Below are positions 26,430-36,573 of a DNA stretch of 64,000 bases, in pieces. A program made the position numbers and the translations under genes. Source of the DNA: Flammeovirga yaeyamensis (GTDB lineage: Bacteria; Bacteroidota; Bacteroidia; Cytophagales; Flammeovirgaceae); NCBI RefSeq assembly GCF_018736045.1, contig NZ_CP076132.1, forward strand, positions 3,085,501 through 3,149,500. Reading direction: 5' to 3'. The notes beneath the pieces were generated by a model, which saw only the letters and a program-made list of their open reading frames with translations, did not search any database and was not told the origin of the DNA. Position 1 is the first letter of the stretch; every line of letters begins with the position of its first letter.

Positions 26430-27323
26430 CTATGATTTAAAACGCTTACTCACTACTAAAGCTTTATTGTTGCCTTCTACCCAATCATAAAAACCTTCAC
26501 CAGATTTTACTCCTAAAATTCCTGCTTCAACCATATTCACTAATAATGGACTTGGTGCATATTTATCATCTCCTAAGCCATCTTGTAATACTCTCATAAT
26601 GGATAAGCAAACATCTAGACCAATGAAATCAGCTAATTGTAATGGACCCATTGGATGAGCCATTCCTAACTTCATAATAGTATCAATTTCTTCCACACCT
26701 GCTACACCATTTTGTAAAGAAATAATGGCCTCGTTAATCATAGGCATCAAGATTCTATTGGCTACAAAACCTGCATAATCGTTGGCAGGCACAGGTACTT
26801 TTCCAATAGACTTCGACATCTCTACTACTGCATCTGTGGTTTCTTTTGATGTTAAGTAACCATTTATTACCTCCACCAATTTCATCATTGGCACAGGATT
26901 CATAAAGTGCATTCCAATTACTTTTTCAGGACGTTGTGTTACGGCCCCAATCTTAGTAATAGATATAGAAGAAGTATTCGATGATAGAATACAGTGATCG
27001 GGAGTAAATTCATCCAACTGCTTAAAAATAGACAGTTTAATGTCGATGTTTTCAGAAGCTGCTTCGACTACGAGATCAGCATTACTTACTCCTTCTTTTA
27101 AATCTGTATAGGTAGTGAGATTTTGAAGTGTTGATTGTTTTGTCTCTTCAGTGATTTTCTCCTTAGCGATCAAACGATCAAGGTTTTTCCCAATTGTTTT
27201 TAGGGCTTTCTCTAAAGCATCACTTGATATATCTACTAGTGAAACTTTGTATCCACTTTGTGCAAAAACATGAGCAATACCATTACCCATAGTCCCCGAC
27301 CCAATGACAGAGATGTTTTTCAT
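26430..27323 (-). CDS. 3-hydroxybutyryl/3-hydroxyacyl-CoA dehydrogenase
   Basis: NAD-dependent enzyme of 297 aa that interconverts 3-hydroxyacyl-CoA and 3-oxoacyl-CoA, cytosolic. GSGTMGNGIAHVFAQ (8-22) is the NAD loop, and GMHFMNPVPMMKLVEVI holds the catalytic His, with Glu and Asn partners later (LVE; ANRILMPMINEA). Length equals the single-function HBD class. Fatty acid or butanoate metabolism is likely. Monocistronic. Confidence 0.93.
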   Translation of the reverse strand: MKNISVIGSGTMGNGIAHVFAQSGYKVSLVDISSDALEKALKTIGKNLDRLIAKEKITEETKQSTLQNLTTYTDLKEGVSNADLVVEAASENIDIKLSIFKQLDEFTPDHCILSSNTSSISITKIGAVTQRPEKVIGMHFMNPVPMMKLVEVINGYLTSKETTDAVVEMSKSIGKVPVPANDYAGFVANRILMPMINEAIISLQNGVAGVEEIDTIMKLGMAHPMGPLQLADFIGLDVCLSIMRVLQDGLGDDKYAPSPLLVNMVEAGILGVKSGEGFYDWVEGNNKALVVSKRFKS

Positions 27324-27420
27324 GTGTTATGTTAAGTTTATTGGTTTGTATGATCACATCTTTCACCATGAATCTAGTTTTGAAGATGTGATAAAAAATA
27401 TATTCATTTCAAAGAAAACA

Positions 27421-27461
27421 AAAAGCGATGAACTTCCGAAGAAATTCACCGCTTTTTTATA
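27421..27461. terminator. Terminator of lysS
   Basis: AAAAGCGaTGAA (27421-27432) pairs with TTCAcCGCTTTT (27445-27456), one mismatch each side; A/T runs serve the minus-strand lysS. Confidence 0.8.
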
Positions 27462-27492
27462 TTCAATAAAGATCGCTCTTTATCTTAATTAC

Positions 27493-29247
27493 TTATGCTT
27501 TTGCTGCTGCAGCTTTTGAAATCCAGCCTTCAACCAAATCTTTTGATGGATTAGGAATTTGCTTCAATTTCAATTTCTTTTTCATACCGATAAAATCGTT
27601 CATCAGTTTACCTGCTGCTTTGTCAGCTAAATCTTCAGTCATGTAGAAACCTAATTTGTGCATCACTGGGATTAAATCCTTTTCAACACCGATTTCTGCC
27701 CATGCTGCTTCCGAAGATGCTTCAGGCCATTTTTCAGGACGCATTTGAGGGAAGAACAATACTTCTTGGATAGAAGCATTATCAGTCAACATCATTACCA
27801 AACGGTCGATACCAATACCTAAACCAGATGTTGGAGGCATACCGTATTCTAATGCTCTCAAGAAGTCTTGGTCGATGAACATTGCTTCGTCATCACCTGC
27901 TTCCATTAACTTCATTTGCTCTTCAAAACGCTCTCTTTGATCAATTGGGTCATTCAGCTCAGAGTAAGCATTTGCTACCTCTTTACCATTCACCATCAAT
28001 TCGAAACGTTCTGTCAATTCTGGATTATCACGGTGACGCTTACATAAAGGAGACATCTCAACAGGATAGTCAGTAATGAAAGTTGGTTGGATATAGTTAC
28101 CCTCACATTTCTCACCGAAGATCTCGTCAATCAATTTACCCTTACCCATTGTTTCGTCATGCTCAATGCCTAACTCATCACAGAATACACGTAATTCTTC
28201 AACAGATTTACCGTTGATATCTTTACCTGTATGTTCCATAATCGCCTCAGCCATAGTTACACGACGGTAAGGTGCTTTGAAAGAGATTTGATTCTCTCCT
28301 ACTACAGCATCTGTTGTACCGTTGGCAGCCATTGCTACGTGCTCTAAACATTGCTCAGTGAATTCCATCATCCAATTGTAATCTTTGTAAGCTACATAGA
28401 TTTCAACTGCTGTAAACTCTGGATTATGCGTTCTATCCATACCTTCGTTACGGAAGTTTCTAGAGAACTCATAAACACCATCAAAACCACCAACGATTAG
28501 ACGCTTTAAGTAAAGCTCATTGGCAATTCTCAAGTACAATGGGATATCCAAAGCATTGTGGTGAGTAACAAACGGGCTAGCCGCTGCACCACCTGGAATA
28601 GCTTGTAAAACTGGCGTATCAACTTCTAAATGACCATGGTCGTTGAAGAATCCACGCATAGCGTTAATGATCTTCGTTCTTTTCAAGAACGTTTCTTTAA
28701 CACCTTTATTTACTACCAAATCAACATAACGTTGACGGTATCTTAATTCTGGATCAGTGAATGCGTCGTGAACAGTTTCGTTACCATCCTCGTCCTTAGT
28801 TAACTTAACAGCTGGAAGCGGTTTCAAAGATTTTGATAAAACCTTCAAGCTTTTCGCATGAATACTGATTTCACCAACTTGAGTTTTGAATACAAAACCC
28901 TCGATGCCAATAAAGTCACCACGGTCCAAAAGTTTCTTGAACACCTTATTGTACATCGTCTTGTCTTCACCTGGACAAATTTCGTCTCTTGCAATATACA
29001 CCTGAATTCTACCAGATGCATCCTGAAGTTCTACGAAAGAGGCTTTACCCATTTCACGAACACTCATAAGACGACCAGCAATAGTAATAGTACCGTAATC
29101 GTTAGGTCTGCGTTCGAAGTTATCTAAGATATCTTTTGCAGAAACGTTTACGTCAAATTTTGCCGCTGGATATGGATCAATCCCAAGATCCATTAATTGT
29201 TGTCTTTTTTCTCTACGGAGTACTTCCTGTTCACTAAGAATTTGCAT
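27493..29247 (-). CDS. lysS: Lysyl-tRNA synthetase, class II
   Basis: Charges tRNA-Lys; 584 aa, cytosolic. The N-terminal anticodon-binding OB-fold (about 55-160, with [19 protein letters not shown]) is followed by the class II catalytic domain: motif 2 region [20 protein letters not shown] and motif 3 [11 protein letters not shown]. The C-terminus is about 70 residues longer than the E. coli protein, ending in a Lys- and Ala-rich segment; this extension is usual for Bacteroidota LysRS. Monocistronic. Confidence 0.96.
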   Translation of the reverse strand: MQILSEQEVLRREKRQQLMDLGIDPYPAAKFDVNVSAKDILDNFERRPNDYGTITIAGRLMSVREMGKASFVELQDASGRIQVYIARDEICPGEDKTMYNKVFKKLLDRGDFIGIEGFVFKTQVGEISIHAKSLKVLSKSLKPLPAVKLTKDEDGNETVHDAFTDPELRYRQRYVDLVVNKGVKETFLKRTKIINAMRGFFNDHGHLEVDTPVLQAIPGGAAASPFVTHHNALDIPLYLRIANELYLKRLIVGGFDGVYEFSRNFRNEGMDRTHNPEFTAVEIYVAYKDYNWMMEFTEQCLEHVAMAANGTTDAVVGENQISFKAPYRRVTMAEAIMEHTGKDINGKSVEELRVFCDELGIEHDETMGKGKLIDEIFGEKCEGNYIQPTFITDYPVEMSPLCKRHRDNPELTERFELMVNGKEVANAYSELNDPIDQRERFEEQMKLMEAGDDEAMFIDQDFLRALEYGMPPTSGLGIGIDRLVMMLTDNASIQEVLFFPQMRPEKWPEASSEAAWAEIGVEKDLIPVMHKLGFYMTEDLADKAAGKLMNDFIGMKKKLKLKQIPNPSKDLVEGWISKAAAAKA

Positions 29248-29342
29248 TATCGAATGTTTTATTCTTTTGATGTAGCTTACTATAACTACATAATTTCAAT
29301 CTGCGAAAATAATAGATTTAATTTGAAAAATTGATGTATTTC

Positions 29343-29371
29343 AAAAAATACTCAACACTTTATTGAGTATT
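29343..29371 (-). terminator. Terminator of BASS transporter gene
   Basis: AATACTCA (29347-29354) pairs with TGAGTATT (29364-29371); on the minus strand it is followed by a T6 run. It lies in the 245-base gap between the transporter gene and lysS. The rest of the gap holds two partial repeats with GATGTTCA (near 29401 and 29437) of unknown meaning. Confidence 0.7.
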
Positions 29372-29492
29372 TAAAACTTATTAGAAAAATGAGCATTATT
29401 AGATGTTCATTTTATCACCCAATTATGCTCATTTGATGTTCACCCTAATAAAATGATTCAGAATTAGTTCTTATCATTTTACAAAGAATATT

Positions 29493-30371
29493 TTATTCTG
29501 CTGCAGGTACCTCTTCAGCTGCTCCTTTTCTAGAAAAGAAAAATATAATTGCTCCAGATGTAAAGAACATAATTAAAGAATATACACCCGCTGCAATCGA
29601 AAGGTCGACTCTATTCATGATACCAATAGCGATAGTAATGGCCATAGTACCGTTTTGAATTCCTGTTTCAATGGAGATAGAAGTCGCTTGTGCCTTGTTT
29701 AATTTAAACAGCCTACTCACTCCATACCCCATTAACATCGTAATCACATTTAATGATAATGTGGCAATTCCTGCTTGAGAGAAATACTCTATCACATTGT
29801 CTCTTTCTTTGACAACAATACCAATGATCATTACAATTAAGATGACTGCTGATGCAATTTTCGTTGGCTTTGCCATTTTGGATGCAAAATTAGGAGCAAA
29901 CTTTCTGATGGTCATACCCAAAACGATAGGAATGACACTCACAATCATGATCTTTTTAATCGTATCAGGAATATCCAATAAAATGGTTTGATCTTGACTC
30001 ATAAAAAATGATGTTCCAAAATTGATTACGAATGGAATCGTAAGGATAGTCAAAAAGCTTGATATGGCTGTTAAAGAGACAGACAGTGCTGTATCGCCTT
30101 TAGCTAAATGTGTAATCAAATTTGATGTTGGACCACCAGGACAAGCTGCAAGAATTATTAGACCTACTGCTATAAATGACGGTAAGGCCAATGCATATGC
30201 AATACCAAAGGCAACAATTGGTAACGCTACAATTTGCAAAAACAGTCCTAAAAATACAGCTAATGGTTTCTTGAAAATTCTTTTAAAATCGTCTGGAACT
30301 AAAGACAGTCCCATGCCCAACATAATGACTGCTAAGCAAATGCCTAACAGAATAGTGCTTAAGTTATTCAT
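29493..30371 (-). CDS. Bile acid:sodium symporter family transporter
   Basis: Inner-membrane transporter of 292 aa with nine to ten helices, BASS family. AACPGGPTSNLITHLAKGDTA followed by LSVSLTAISS is the first sodium-binding crossover; the paired crossover is ISIETGIQNGTMAI. Members move organic anions such as pantothenate or pyruvate with sodium; the substrate is unknown here. The P3 label is only loosely applied in databases. Monocistronic. Confidence 0.88.
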   Translation of the reverse strand: MNNLSTILLGICLAVIMLGMGLSLVPDDFKRIFKKPLAVFLGLFLQIVALPIVAFGIAYALALPSFIAVGLIILAACPGGPTSNLITHLAKGDTALSVSLTAISSFLTILTIPFVINFGTSFFMSQDQTILLDIPDTIKKIMIVSVIPIVLGMTIRKFAPNFASKMAKPTKIASAVILIVMIIGIVVKERDNVIEYFSQAGIATLSLNVITMLMGYGVSRLFKLNKAQATSISIETGIQNGTMAITIAIGIMNRVDLSIAAGVYSLIMFFTSGAIIFFFSRKGAAEEVPAAE

Positions 30372-30566
30372 AGTAAAAGATTTGAGTGAGAAATTAACTA
30401 CTTGGTATAGTTGGTTGTAATAATTAAAAAATCATTAATTGCATATTTTAATGATAGTAATTGTAATGATATCAGAAAGAATTGAAAAATCAAAAATAAA
30501 AATTAATGAAAGCAACGTATTTGATCAACTGCCGTTAGTTTATATTGAAACAAAAATAATATTATA

Positions 30567-30950
30567 ATGACCATTAGTTTGTTAAAGTATATCTCTGATG
30601 TAAAATCGGAAATCAAGTTTTGGACAAACGAAATTACCTTTTACATTAACGAGATAAAGTTATCAAACGATAGGATTGACTTGTATTTAAATAGGTCTAA
30701 TGATGTCATTCAGCAAAACAAACTCAAAGATTTTAAACAACTTAATGAAAAGATTATTAAGAGAATAAACGACGTTTTAGCTGAAATTGATGTGTTTGAC
30801 GATTCTTTACTTAGTGTAAATAATAATACTATTGTCACCGACGAAACGTTTGAGAAATACAGTTATTTCAAAGAAAAATTAGATGGCATTGCCAATGAAT
30901 ATATGGCCTTAAAAGATAAATTTGTAAGGTTTAGTATATCATCATTATAG
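30567..30950 (+). CDS. Coiled-coil protein of unknown function
   Basis: Protein of 127 aa, no signal peptide. Almost all alpha-helical by composition, with heptad-like Ile/Leu/Phe spacing at about 10-75 and 85-120, rich in Lys, Asp, Glu and Asn. No family recognised. It has its own terminator and is not close to a partner gene. Confidence 0.65.
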   Translation: MTISLLKYISDVKSEIKFWTNEITFYINEIKLSNDRIDLYLNRSNDVIQQNKLKDFKQLNEKIIKRINDVLAEIDVFDDSLLSVNNNTIVTDETFEKYSYFKEKLDGIANEYMALKDKFVRFSISSL

Positions 30951-30971
30951 CCACAAAATTATTAAAATTAT

Positions 30972-31013
30972 GAAGCCACTTGGGTATTAAGTAACTCAAG
31001 TGGCTTCGCTTTT
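30972..31013. terminator. Terminator between 30567 gene and PH gene
   Basis: GAAGCCACTTG (30972-30982) pairs with CAAGTGGCTTC (30997-31007); a T-run follows on the plus strand. Confidence 0.88.
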
Positions 31014-31033
31014 TTATAGACTCTATAGCACTT

Positions 31034-31408
31034 TTAAAGTGTTCCTTCTGATAAAATCTGATAGACTTCTTTTACATCTTTATCGCTACCAAACTTTGTT
31101 TGCAAAGGTTCTGGTAAACGTTTCGTCCATATCTTTAATTCAGAGTCAGCATCAAAATTACCTTTTGTCTCCATAGAGAACATTTCGATGCTTTTATAAG
31201 GAATAGAAAGCAATTCAGCTTTCTTACCAGTAATGCCTTGCTTATCGATAACGATCAAGCGCTTATTGGTAAAAATCCACTGGTCTCTAATCAATTTATA
31301 AGCACTTACAAATTCTTCGTCAGAAGCCAAGACAAATCCGAATTGTTCTTTTACATCTTCAATATCATGTGAAGACACATTACCCATCAGGCTATTAAAT
31401 AATCCCAT
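31034..31408 (-). CDS. Bacterial PH-domain protein (bPH_1 type)
   Basis: Protein of 124 aa made almost only of one PH-like domain (about 18-120). The pattern IRDQWIFTNKRLIVIDKQGITGKK then IPYKSIEMFSMETKG is typical of PF08000 proteins; these assemble into rings in solved structures, but the role is not known. Monocistronic, minus strand, following a MORN-protein gene. Confidence 0.85.
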   Translation of the reverse strand: MGLFNSLMGNVSSHDIEDVKEQFGFVLASDEEFVSAYKLIRDQWIFTNKRLIVIDKQGITGKKAELLSIPYKSIEMFSMETKGNFDADSELKIWTKRLPEPLQTKFGSDKDVKEVYQILSEGTL

Positions 31409-31429
31409 TAGTGTTGTTTTTAGATAAAA

Positions 31430-31459
31430 AAAAGATGCTTATGAAGGTAAGCATCTTTT
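31430..31459 (-). terminator. Terminator of MORN fusion gene
   Basis: AAAAGATGCTTA (31430-31441) pairs with TAAGCATCTTTT (31448-31459). An A-run at its left gives the T-run on the minus strand. Confidence 0.88.
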
Positions 31460-31478
31460 CTTGAAAAAGGAATAATAA

Positions 31479-32648
31479 TTATTCTTCTTCTACATAATTA
31501 TACATCTGTTGTTTTTGTTCCTTCACCTCTTTCTTCTCTTCTTCAACTTCAGTTTTAATCTTGTATTTCTTTTTCCTTAGTTCTTCATCACGCTTTTTCT
31601 TTTCCTCACAAGTTCCTGCCCACCAATGACCTACTTGGTTTTTATATGCTTGATATGGGTTTTTGTATTCTTTCCCATCACAACCACAAACAGGGTCATC
31701 CGTAAAATCAAACGATACTTTACGTTTATCATTTTCATTAAATTCGCAGGTCATTTTTCTCAAAGTTTCAATATCTCTTTGAGCCAGAGGAATTTCAAGA
31801 TTCATAGTCCTAGAACATTTCGTAGGATAGTAAAGTGATTTATCAAAATCGTATGGATTAGCATAAACTAAGTATTCTTCGTTCTCAAAAAATACGTAAT
31901 CGCAAGATGTATAACCTGCTCTTAGGTACACCTTACGCTTAGGGTATAGTGCCCCTTTCCAGTATTCTGAAACGATCATCCCTACTCTATCATAGCCTTC
32001 ATCTGTTGTTTCTACTTCAAAAACTTTAGCAATAAAAACAGCCTCCGATTCGTTGTAAGATTCTTCTACAGATACCGATTCTCTATAACAATCACATGGT
32101 ACATACTCATCCTCTCTCCATTCACCTTGTTCAGTATCTCCATTAGGGTAAAGCATAATTCCTTTACCATGTCTTTTACCGTTTTTCCATTCACCTATAT
32201 ATTGAGCTCCATTCGGATACCAATGTTGACCTTCACCATTTACCTGATTGTTTACCCAAGTACCTTCATGTCTTTCACCAGTAGCAGTTATAAGCACACC
32301 TCTTCCGTGCATTTTTCCATCTAAGAAGCCACCTTTATAAATATCGCCGTTGGCCCAAGTATAAACACCAGCACCAAAAGGTTGTCCTTTAAAGAAGTTC
32401 CCTTCGTATTTATTTCCATTAGCAAATCGAAGTGTACCTCTACCTTCCATTAGGTCATTTCTCCATTTCCCTTGGTATTGAGTTCCATCTTGCCAAGTAT
32501 AAGTACCGGATCCATGCCTTTTACCTTCACCGTTGTATTGACCTACATATTTATCTTTTTCCGGGTTATCACTTATATCTTGAGCGTGAAGACTAGAAAA
32601 AGTCAAAAAAATAAATGAAAAAAATATACTTAGAGTTTTATTCAACAT
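31479..32648 (-). CDS. Secreted MORN / TIMP-like / Kazal-like fusion
   Basis: Exported protein of 389 aa. After a signal peptide (about 1-22, ending HAQ) come six 23-residue MORN repeats and a partial seventh (about 35-180; pattern YxGxWxNGxxxGxGxxxxxNG). Residues 183-305 begin with CDCYRE and include VFIAKVFEVE, WKGALYPKRKVYL, CDYVFFENEEYLVYA and CSRT, which resembles the NTR/TIMP-like domain. Residues about 315-345 (PVCGCDGKEYKNPYQAYKN then WWAGTC) look like a Kazal-type motif. The tail is Lys/Glu-rich. MORN repeats often bind membranes; TIMP and Kazal modules are known as protease inhibitors, but no activity can be claimed. Confidence 0.75.
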   Translation of the reverse strand: MLNKTLSIFFSFIFLTFSSLHAQDISDNPEKDKYVGQYNGEGKRHGSGTYTWQDGTQYQGKWRNDLMEGRGTLRFANGNKYEGNFFKGQPFGAGVYTWANGDIYKGGFLDGKMHGRGVLITATGERHEGTWVNNQVNGEGQHWYPNGAQYIGEWKNGKRHGKGIMLYPNGDTEQGEWREDEYVPCDCYRESVSVEESYNESEAVFIAKVFEVETTDEGYDRVGMIVSEYWKGALYPKRKVYLRAGYTSCDYVFFENEEYLVYANPYDFDKSLYYPTKCSRTMNLEIPLAQRDIETLRKMTCEFNENDKRKVSFDFTDDPVCGCDGKEYKNPYQAYKNQVGHWWAGTCEEKKKRDEELRKKKYKIKTEVEEEKKEVKEQKQQMYNYVEEE

Positions 32649-32809
32649 TCTTTATGTAATTTTATACGTTGATATCAAGAAAGCTTGTTGATTACAACTT
32701 AAACTTTTTGAAGTTTGATAAAGTTTTTGTCAGCTTAGAGCAAAATTATTTAAACTCTATTGAAGTTTTATGTAATTTCAGCTTATCTACAAAATTGCAA
32801 AAAATTAAT

Positions 32810-33676
32810 ATGTCTAAACAATTCTTCGCCACAATTTGCCTTTTATTTATCACTTTTTATGGGAAGTGTCAAGTTACTTGCAGTATTCCTAACAAAAAAG
32901 CCTTCGAAGTGCGTGTCGATTCACTCAATAAAATTGATTTAGACTCTTTAAATCAATCCCAAAAAGTAATCAAAATTGCTCAAACTTTCTTGGGAGAACC
33001 CTACATGGAGAAGACACTTGAAGTAGACACTAAGAAAGAAACAATCGTTGTGAACTTTACAGGATTTGATTGTACCACTTTTGTTGAAAACATGATTGGT
33101 CTATCAAAATTATATACTGGGGAGGAAAATGAAAAATATAGAACATTGAACCACTATGTTAGTATTCTTGAACACATTCGCTACAGAGATGGCAAGTTGA
33201 ATGGATATACTTCTAGACTTCATTATTTAACAGATTGGGTAAGAAACAATGAAGCAAAAGGAATTTTACATGATATTACTGAAGAAATTGGTGGAGAAAC
33301 ATATGATAAAGAAATCAACTTTATGAGTACACATATCACTGCTTATAATCAATTAGTTGATAACGATTCGGCAGTGGCAGAAATCCGTAAAGTAGAAGCC
33401 AATATCAATAAAAAACCGCTATCTCAAATCTACATCAAAGATATTGCGAAGGTTGAAGATAAAATCCAATCGGGAGATATAATCGCTTTAGTATGTAAGG
33501 TGAAAGGTTTGGATGTTGCTCATGTTGGATTAGCGATCAGAAAAGAGGATGGGCGTATCTATTTGCTTCACGCCTCTCAATCAAAAGGAAAAGTAGTCAT
33601 TACTGACAAACCATTAGCAGAATGGCTGAAAAACAGCAAATTGAATACAGGAATAACTGTTGCGCGACTAAATTAA
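32810..33676 (+). CDS. DUF1460 amidase-like protein
   Basis: Exported protein of 288 aa (signal peptide MSKQFFATICLLFITFYGKC; the ATG at 32669 would add 47 residues lacking a signal, so 32810 is used). Family DUF1460 has an NlpC/P60-like fold and includes N-acetylmuramoyl-L-alanine amidase-like enzymes. The catalytic Cys lies in FDCTTFVENMIGL and the His in DVAHVGLAI. It may cleave peptidoglycan or a related amide bond. It is followed by the thioredoxin fusion gene with a 94-base gap. Confidence 0.87.
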   Translation: MSKQFFATICLLFITFYGKCQVTCSIPNKKAFEVRVDSLNKIDLDSLNQSQKVIKIAQTFLGEPYMEKTLEVDTKKETIVVNFTGFDCTTFVENMIGLSKLYTGEENEKYRTLNHYVSILEHIRYRDGKLNGYTSRLHYLTDWVRNNEAKGILHDITEEIGGETYDKEINFMSTHITAYNQLVDNDSAVAEIRKVEANINKKPLSQIYIKDIAKVEDKIQSGDIIALVCKVKGLDVAHVGLAIRKEDGRIYLLHASQSKGKVVITDKPLAEWLKNSKLNTGITVARLN

Positions 33677-33748
33677 TTTTGTATATTTGACCCGCGATCT
33701 TCTGACTAAAGATCATTTTTTAACTATTTCTTTGGCCAATTTCTCATA

Positions 33749-33760
33749 CCAAAGACTAAC
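33749..33760 (+). promoter_or_regulatory. Candidate sRNA pairing site before the 33771 start
   Basis: CCAAAGACTAAC, ten bases before the ATG, pairs with GTTAGTTTTTGG of the array RNA linker over 12 contiguous positions with a single G-U pair. Prediction only. Confidence 0.35.
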
Positions 33761-33770
33761 CAACTTGAAA

Positions 33771-36389
33771 ATGAAATCAATCTACTTATTTTTATTGGGT
33801 TTAATTACCTGTACTCTTTTGTCTGCTCAAGATTTAAAAGGTAAACTGATAGACAAAGTTGACAACACCCCTATTCCCTATGCTAATGTTTTAATTAAAG
33901 GAAAATATATAGGCGCTGCTACAAATGACAAGGGATATTTTAGAATTCCCATTAAAACTGAAAGTCTTAAAGATACTTTAGAAGTTTCTTGTATAGGTTA
34001 CGAGAAAAAGCGCATTCCTATAGCAAAGTTGTCTTTGATGATGGTTAATGATATTGCATTACAATCGAATGCTACGGAATTGGACTTAGTTGTGGTTAAA
34101 TCTAAAATACCGACTGTAAAGGAAATTATACAAAACACGGCTAAAAAGTTTAAAAAAGAATTTAGACAAACTCCCTATCTTGGCGAATTTTACTATGCTG
34201 AATTGAAATATCAGAATGATGAATTTATTTCTGGTTTAGAAGGTAGTGGTGATATTTATTTTAATGAATTCGATCAAAAAACATACAATATTACAGCATA
34301 TAAAGGAGGTGTTTACAATCTACTTTTTGATCAACTAAGAGAGAATAAAAACCACGATTGGAATTATGATGAAACTTGGGATTTTTCTAACCTCAATGAA
34401 AAAGAAAAACGACAATTAGAAAAAGGTGGCAACATTAAAGAAACAGAAGACTTTTATAGAAATAGCAACCTTATTCAATCTAAACTCTTATTGGGGTATA
34501 GTTGGAATATCATAAAAAATGGCCCACTATTTAATTATAATTCATTTGAGTATACATTGGAAGATCTATACTCACAAAAAGGTTCTTCAATATATGTGCT
34601 CTCTTATAAAAGTGTAAACCCAAAAATTCAAGGTACTGGGAAACTATATATACGTGAGAATTATGAAGTAGTAAAAATTGAAAGTAATGATTTCTTTATC
34701 CCTATAAGTAAAAACGATTTCTATTATATCTACCCTTATATTAGTAATAGGAAAAATTCTAAAGGTAACATACAATTTGCTTATAGAGATGACAGAAACT
34801 ACATTCAAGATATAGATTATCAATTGGTTTATAATGATCCCAAAACCAAAACCACATATGAGGGGCATTTAGATATTGTCAATTTCAGCACAACGGAAGG
34901 ATATTCTTTAAATGCAGGTAATACTTTTCGATTATCCGATAAAGTTGCCCTTTGGGTAGATATGGAATCCCCTTTTGCAGAATACAATGGTGCGTATTGG
35001 GAGTTTAGATCGATCGATAGCAATAAATACTCTGAACTAATCAATCAAAAGGAAATATCCTACACTAGTCTATACGATAAACGTGATTCTATTCGAGTGG
35101 AATATAATAATTACTTTAAAAGTAGAACTGAAGAACAACGTCAGAATGTGGCTATGAGCGATTTCATGAAGTATAAACAGACACGTGAATTACTAAAAAG
35201 AAGTACTTACAGTCAACAAAATCATAAGGATATAAAAAATGAATTAAAGGAAATTAGAACGACTTATTTTGATCCCTATTATTTTGATAAACAAAGGGAA
35301 GAAATCTCAGATAGTTTAAATTATCATTATACTTTCATGAAACAGATTGATGAAAGTACAAACATCCTTAATAACCTTGCTTATCATACTGACTATAAAG
35401 CCTCCAACCAATTATTACAAGCGGTATTCAACAACATGTCTGATACCTTATTTGCTTATAAAGACAAGTTGAACGAAGATTTCATCAATGAAAATAAAGG
35501 TAATATCATTGCCCTATGGATTGAGGCAAATACGATCTACGCAGAAAATTTTACAGATACGGTTAAAGTAAATAATCGAAACCACTTAATCTCAGTACTT
35601 AAACATTTCGATTTAAACGATCCGATGATTTATTCAAGTCCTGTGCTAGCTGAATATATTGCGGAGAGTATTCATACTCAGATAACAATAGTTGAAGATG
35701 ATTTTACAAGTATAGAAAAAGGTCGTTTCAACCATCAAGCGAATACTAACTTGGAAAGATTTCAGGAAATCAATCAAAACGTTATTCAAAATGAGGAGTT
35801 GCAAGAAAAAGTATTGTTCGAGTACTTATCAAAATATCACTATTACAATGATACTTTGAGTAATGCTAAATTCAATCAATCCGTTGAAGTCTTTAAAAAC
35901 ACGTATCCCACATCCTCTCAAATTAAAGAATTAACCGGGCTGGCCAACAGAAGAAAAGGGTTCAAAGAAATAGAGTTCCCAAAAGATATCTCAGTAATTG
36001 ATACTCATGGTAACGAATTTTCTAAACGTTTTGATGATGGCACTTATGTCATTAACCTATTTGTAAGTTGGTGTGGCTTCTGTAAAAAAGGGCTTCATGA
36101 AGATTTCCCTGCTATTATTGAAAAGCATAAAAACTCTAATATAAAATTTGTGTATTTATTCTGTGATCAATCTGATATAAAATGGAAAGAGGAGGTAAAT
36201 AAACTACCGATTACCGAGCAAGTTCAATATTATAGGGTGACGGATCATAATATCTCTCAACTAAGAAATACGTTAAATGTACAAGGCTACCCCACTCAGT
36301 TTATTGTGAAAGATGGCGTTATTATTAAAAGAATAACTGGTTTAAAACCACTCATTTTGGAAAAAGAATTGAACAATTTGGTTCATTAA
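33771..36389 (+). CDS. Secreted CarboxypepD_reg/thioredoxin fusion
   Basis: Exported protein of 872 aa. The signal peptide MKSIYLFLLGLITCTLLSAQ sets the start at 33771. Residues about 20-110 form a CarboxypepD_reg-like beta-sandwich (GKLIDKVDNTPIPYANVLIKG, ATNDKGYFRI), normally found at the N-terminus of TonB receptors. Residues about 130-700 are long and unassigned, with beta-rich then helical character. Residues about 735-870 are a TlpA/thioredoxin-like domain with the redox motif CGFC (Cys768, Cys771; SWCGFCKKGLHEDFP) and the cis-Pro region GYPTQFIV. It probably acts in the periplasm or at the outer membrane in thiol reactions; the partner is unknown. Confidence 0.82.
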   Translation: MKSIYLFLLGLITCTLLSAQDLKGKLIDKVDNTPIPYANVLIKGKYIGAATNDKGYFRIPIKTESLKDTLEVSCIGYEKKRIPIAKLSLMMVNDIALQSNATELDLVVVKSKIPTVKEIIQNTAKKFKKEFRQTPYLGEFYYAELKYQNDEFISGLEGSGDIYFNEFDQKTYNITAYKGGVYNLLFDQLRENKNHDWNYDETWDFSNLNEKEKRQLEKGGNIKETEDFYRNSNLIQSKLLLGYSWNIIKNGPLFNYNSFEYTLEDLYSQKGSSIYVLSYKSVNPKIQGTGKLYIRENYEVVKIESNDFFIPISKNDFYYIYPYISNRKNSKGNIQFAYRDDRNYIQDIDYQLVYNDPKTKTTYEGHLDIVNFSTTEGYSLNAGNTFRLSDKVALWVDMESPFAEYNGAYWEFRSIDSNKYSELINQKEISYTSLYDKRDSIRVEYNNYFKSRTEEQRQNVAMSDFMKYKQTRELLKRSTYSQQNHKDIKNELKEIRTTYFDPYYFDKQREEISDSLNYHYTFMKQIDESTNILNNLAYHTDYKASNQLLQAVFNNMSDTLFAYKDKLNEDFINENKGNIIALWIEANTIYAENFTDTVKVNNRNHLISVLKHFDLNDPMIYSSPVLAEYIAESIHTQITIVEDDFTSIEKGRFNHQANTNLERFQEINQNVIQNEELQEKVLFEYLSKYHYYNDTLSNAKFNQSVEVFKNTYPTSSQIKELTGLANRRKGFKEIEFPKDISVIDTHGNEFSKRFDDGTYVINLFVSWCGFCKKGLHEDFPAIIEKHKNSNIKFVYLFCDQSDIKWKEEVNKLPITEQVQYYRVTDHNISQLRNTLNVQGYPTQFIVKDGVIIKRITGLKPLILEKELNNLVH

Positions 36390-36405
36390 TAACATACACA
36401 ACAGG

Positions 36406-36450
36406 CCTTCTTAAATAGTGAATATGTCGATTATTTAAGAAGGTCTTTTT
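36406..36450 (+). terminator. Terminator after thioredoxin fusion gene
   Basis: CCTTCTTAAATA (36406-36417) pairs with TATTTAAGAAGG (36432-36443) and is followed by a T-run. Confidence 0.85.
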
Positions 36451-36573
36451 CAATTTCAAAATAGTTATTTTCGTTATTGTTAGACGACGAAAATAAATTT
36501 ACAAATGATCACAATCACTTAATAAGTGATACTTTGGAATTGTTTTATAACTTTTCTTCTTCCATATTTGCAT

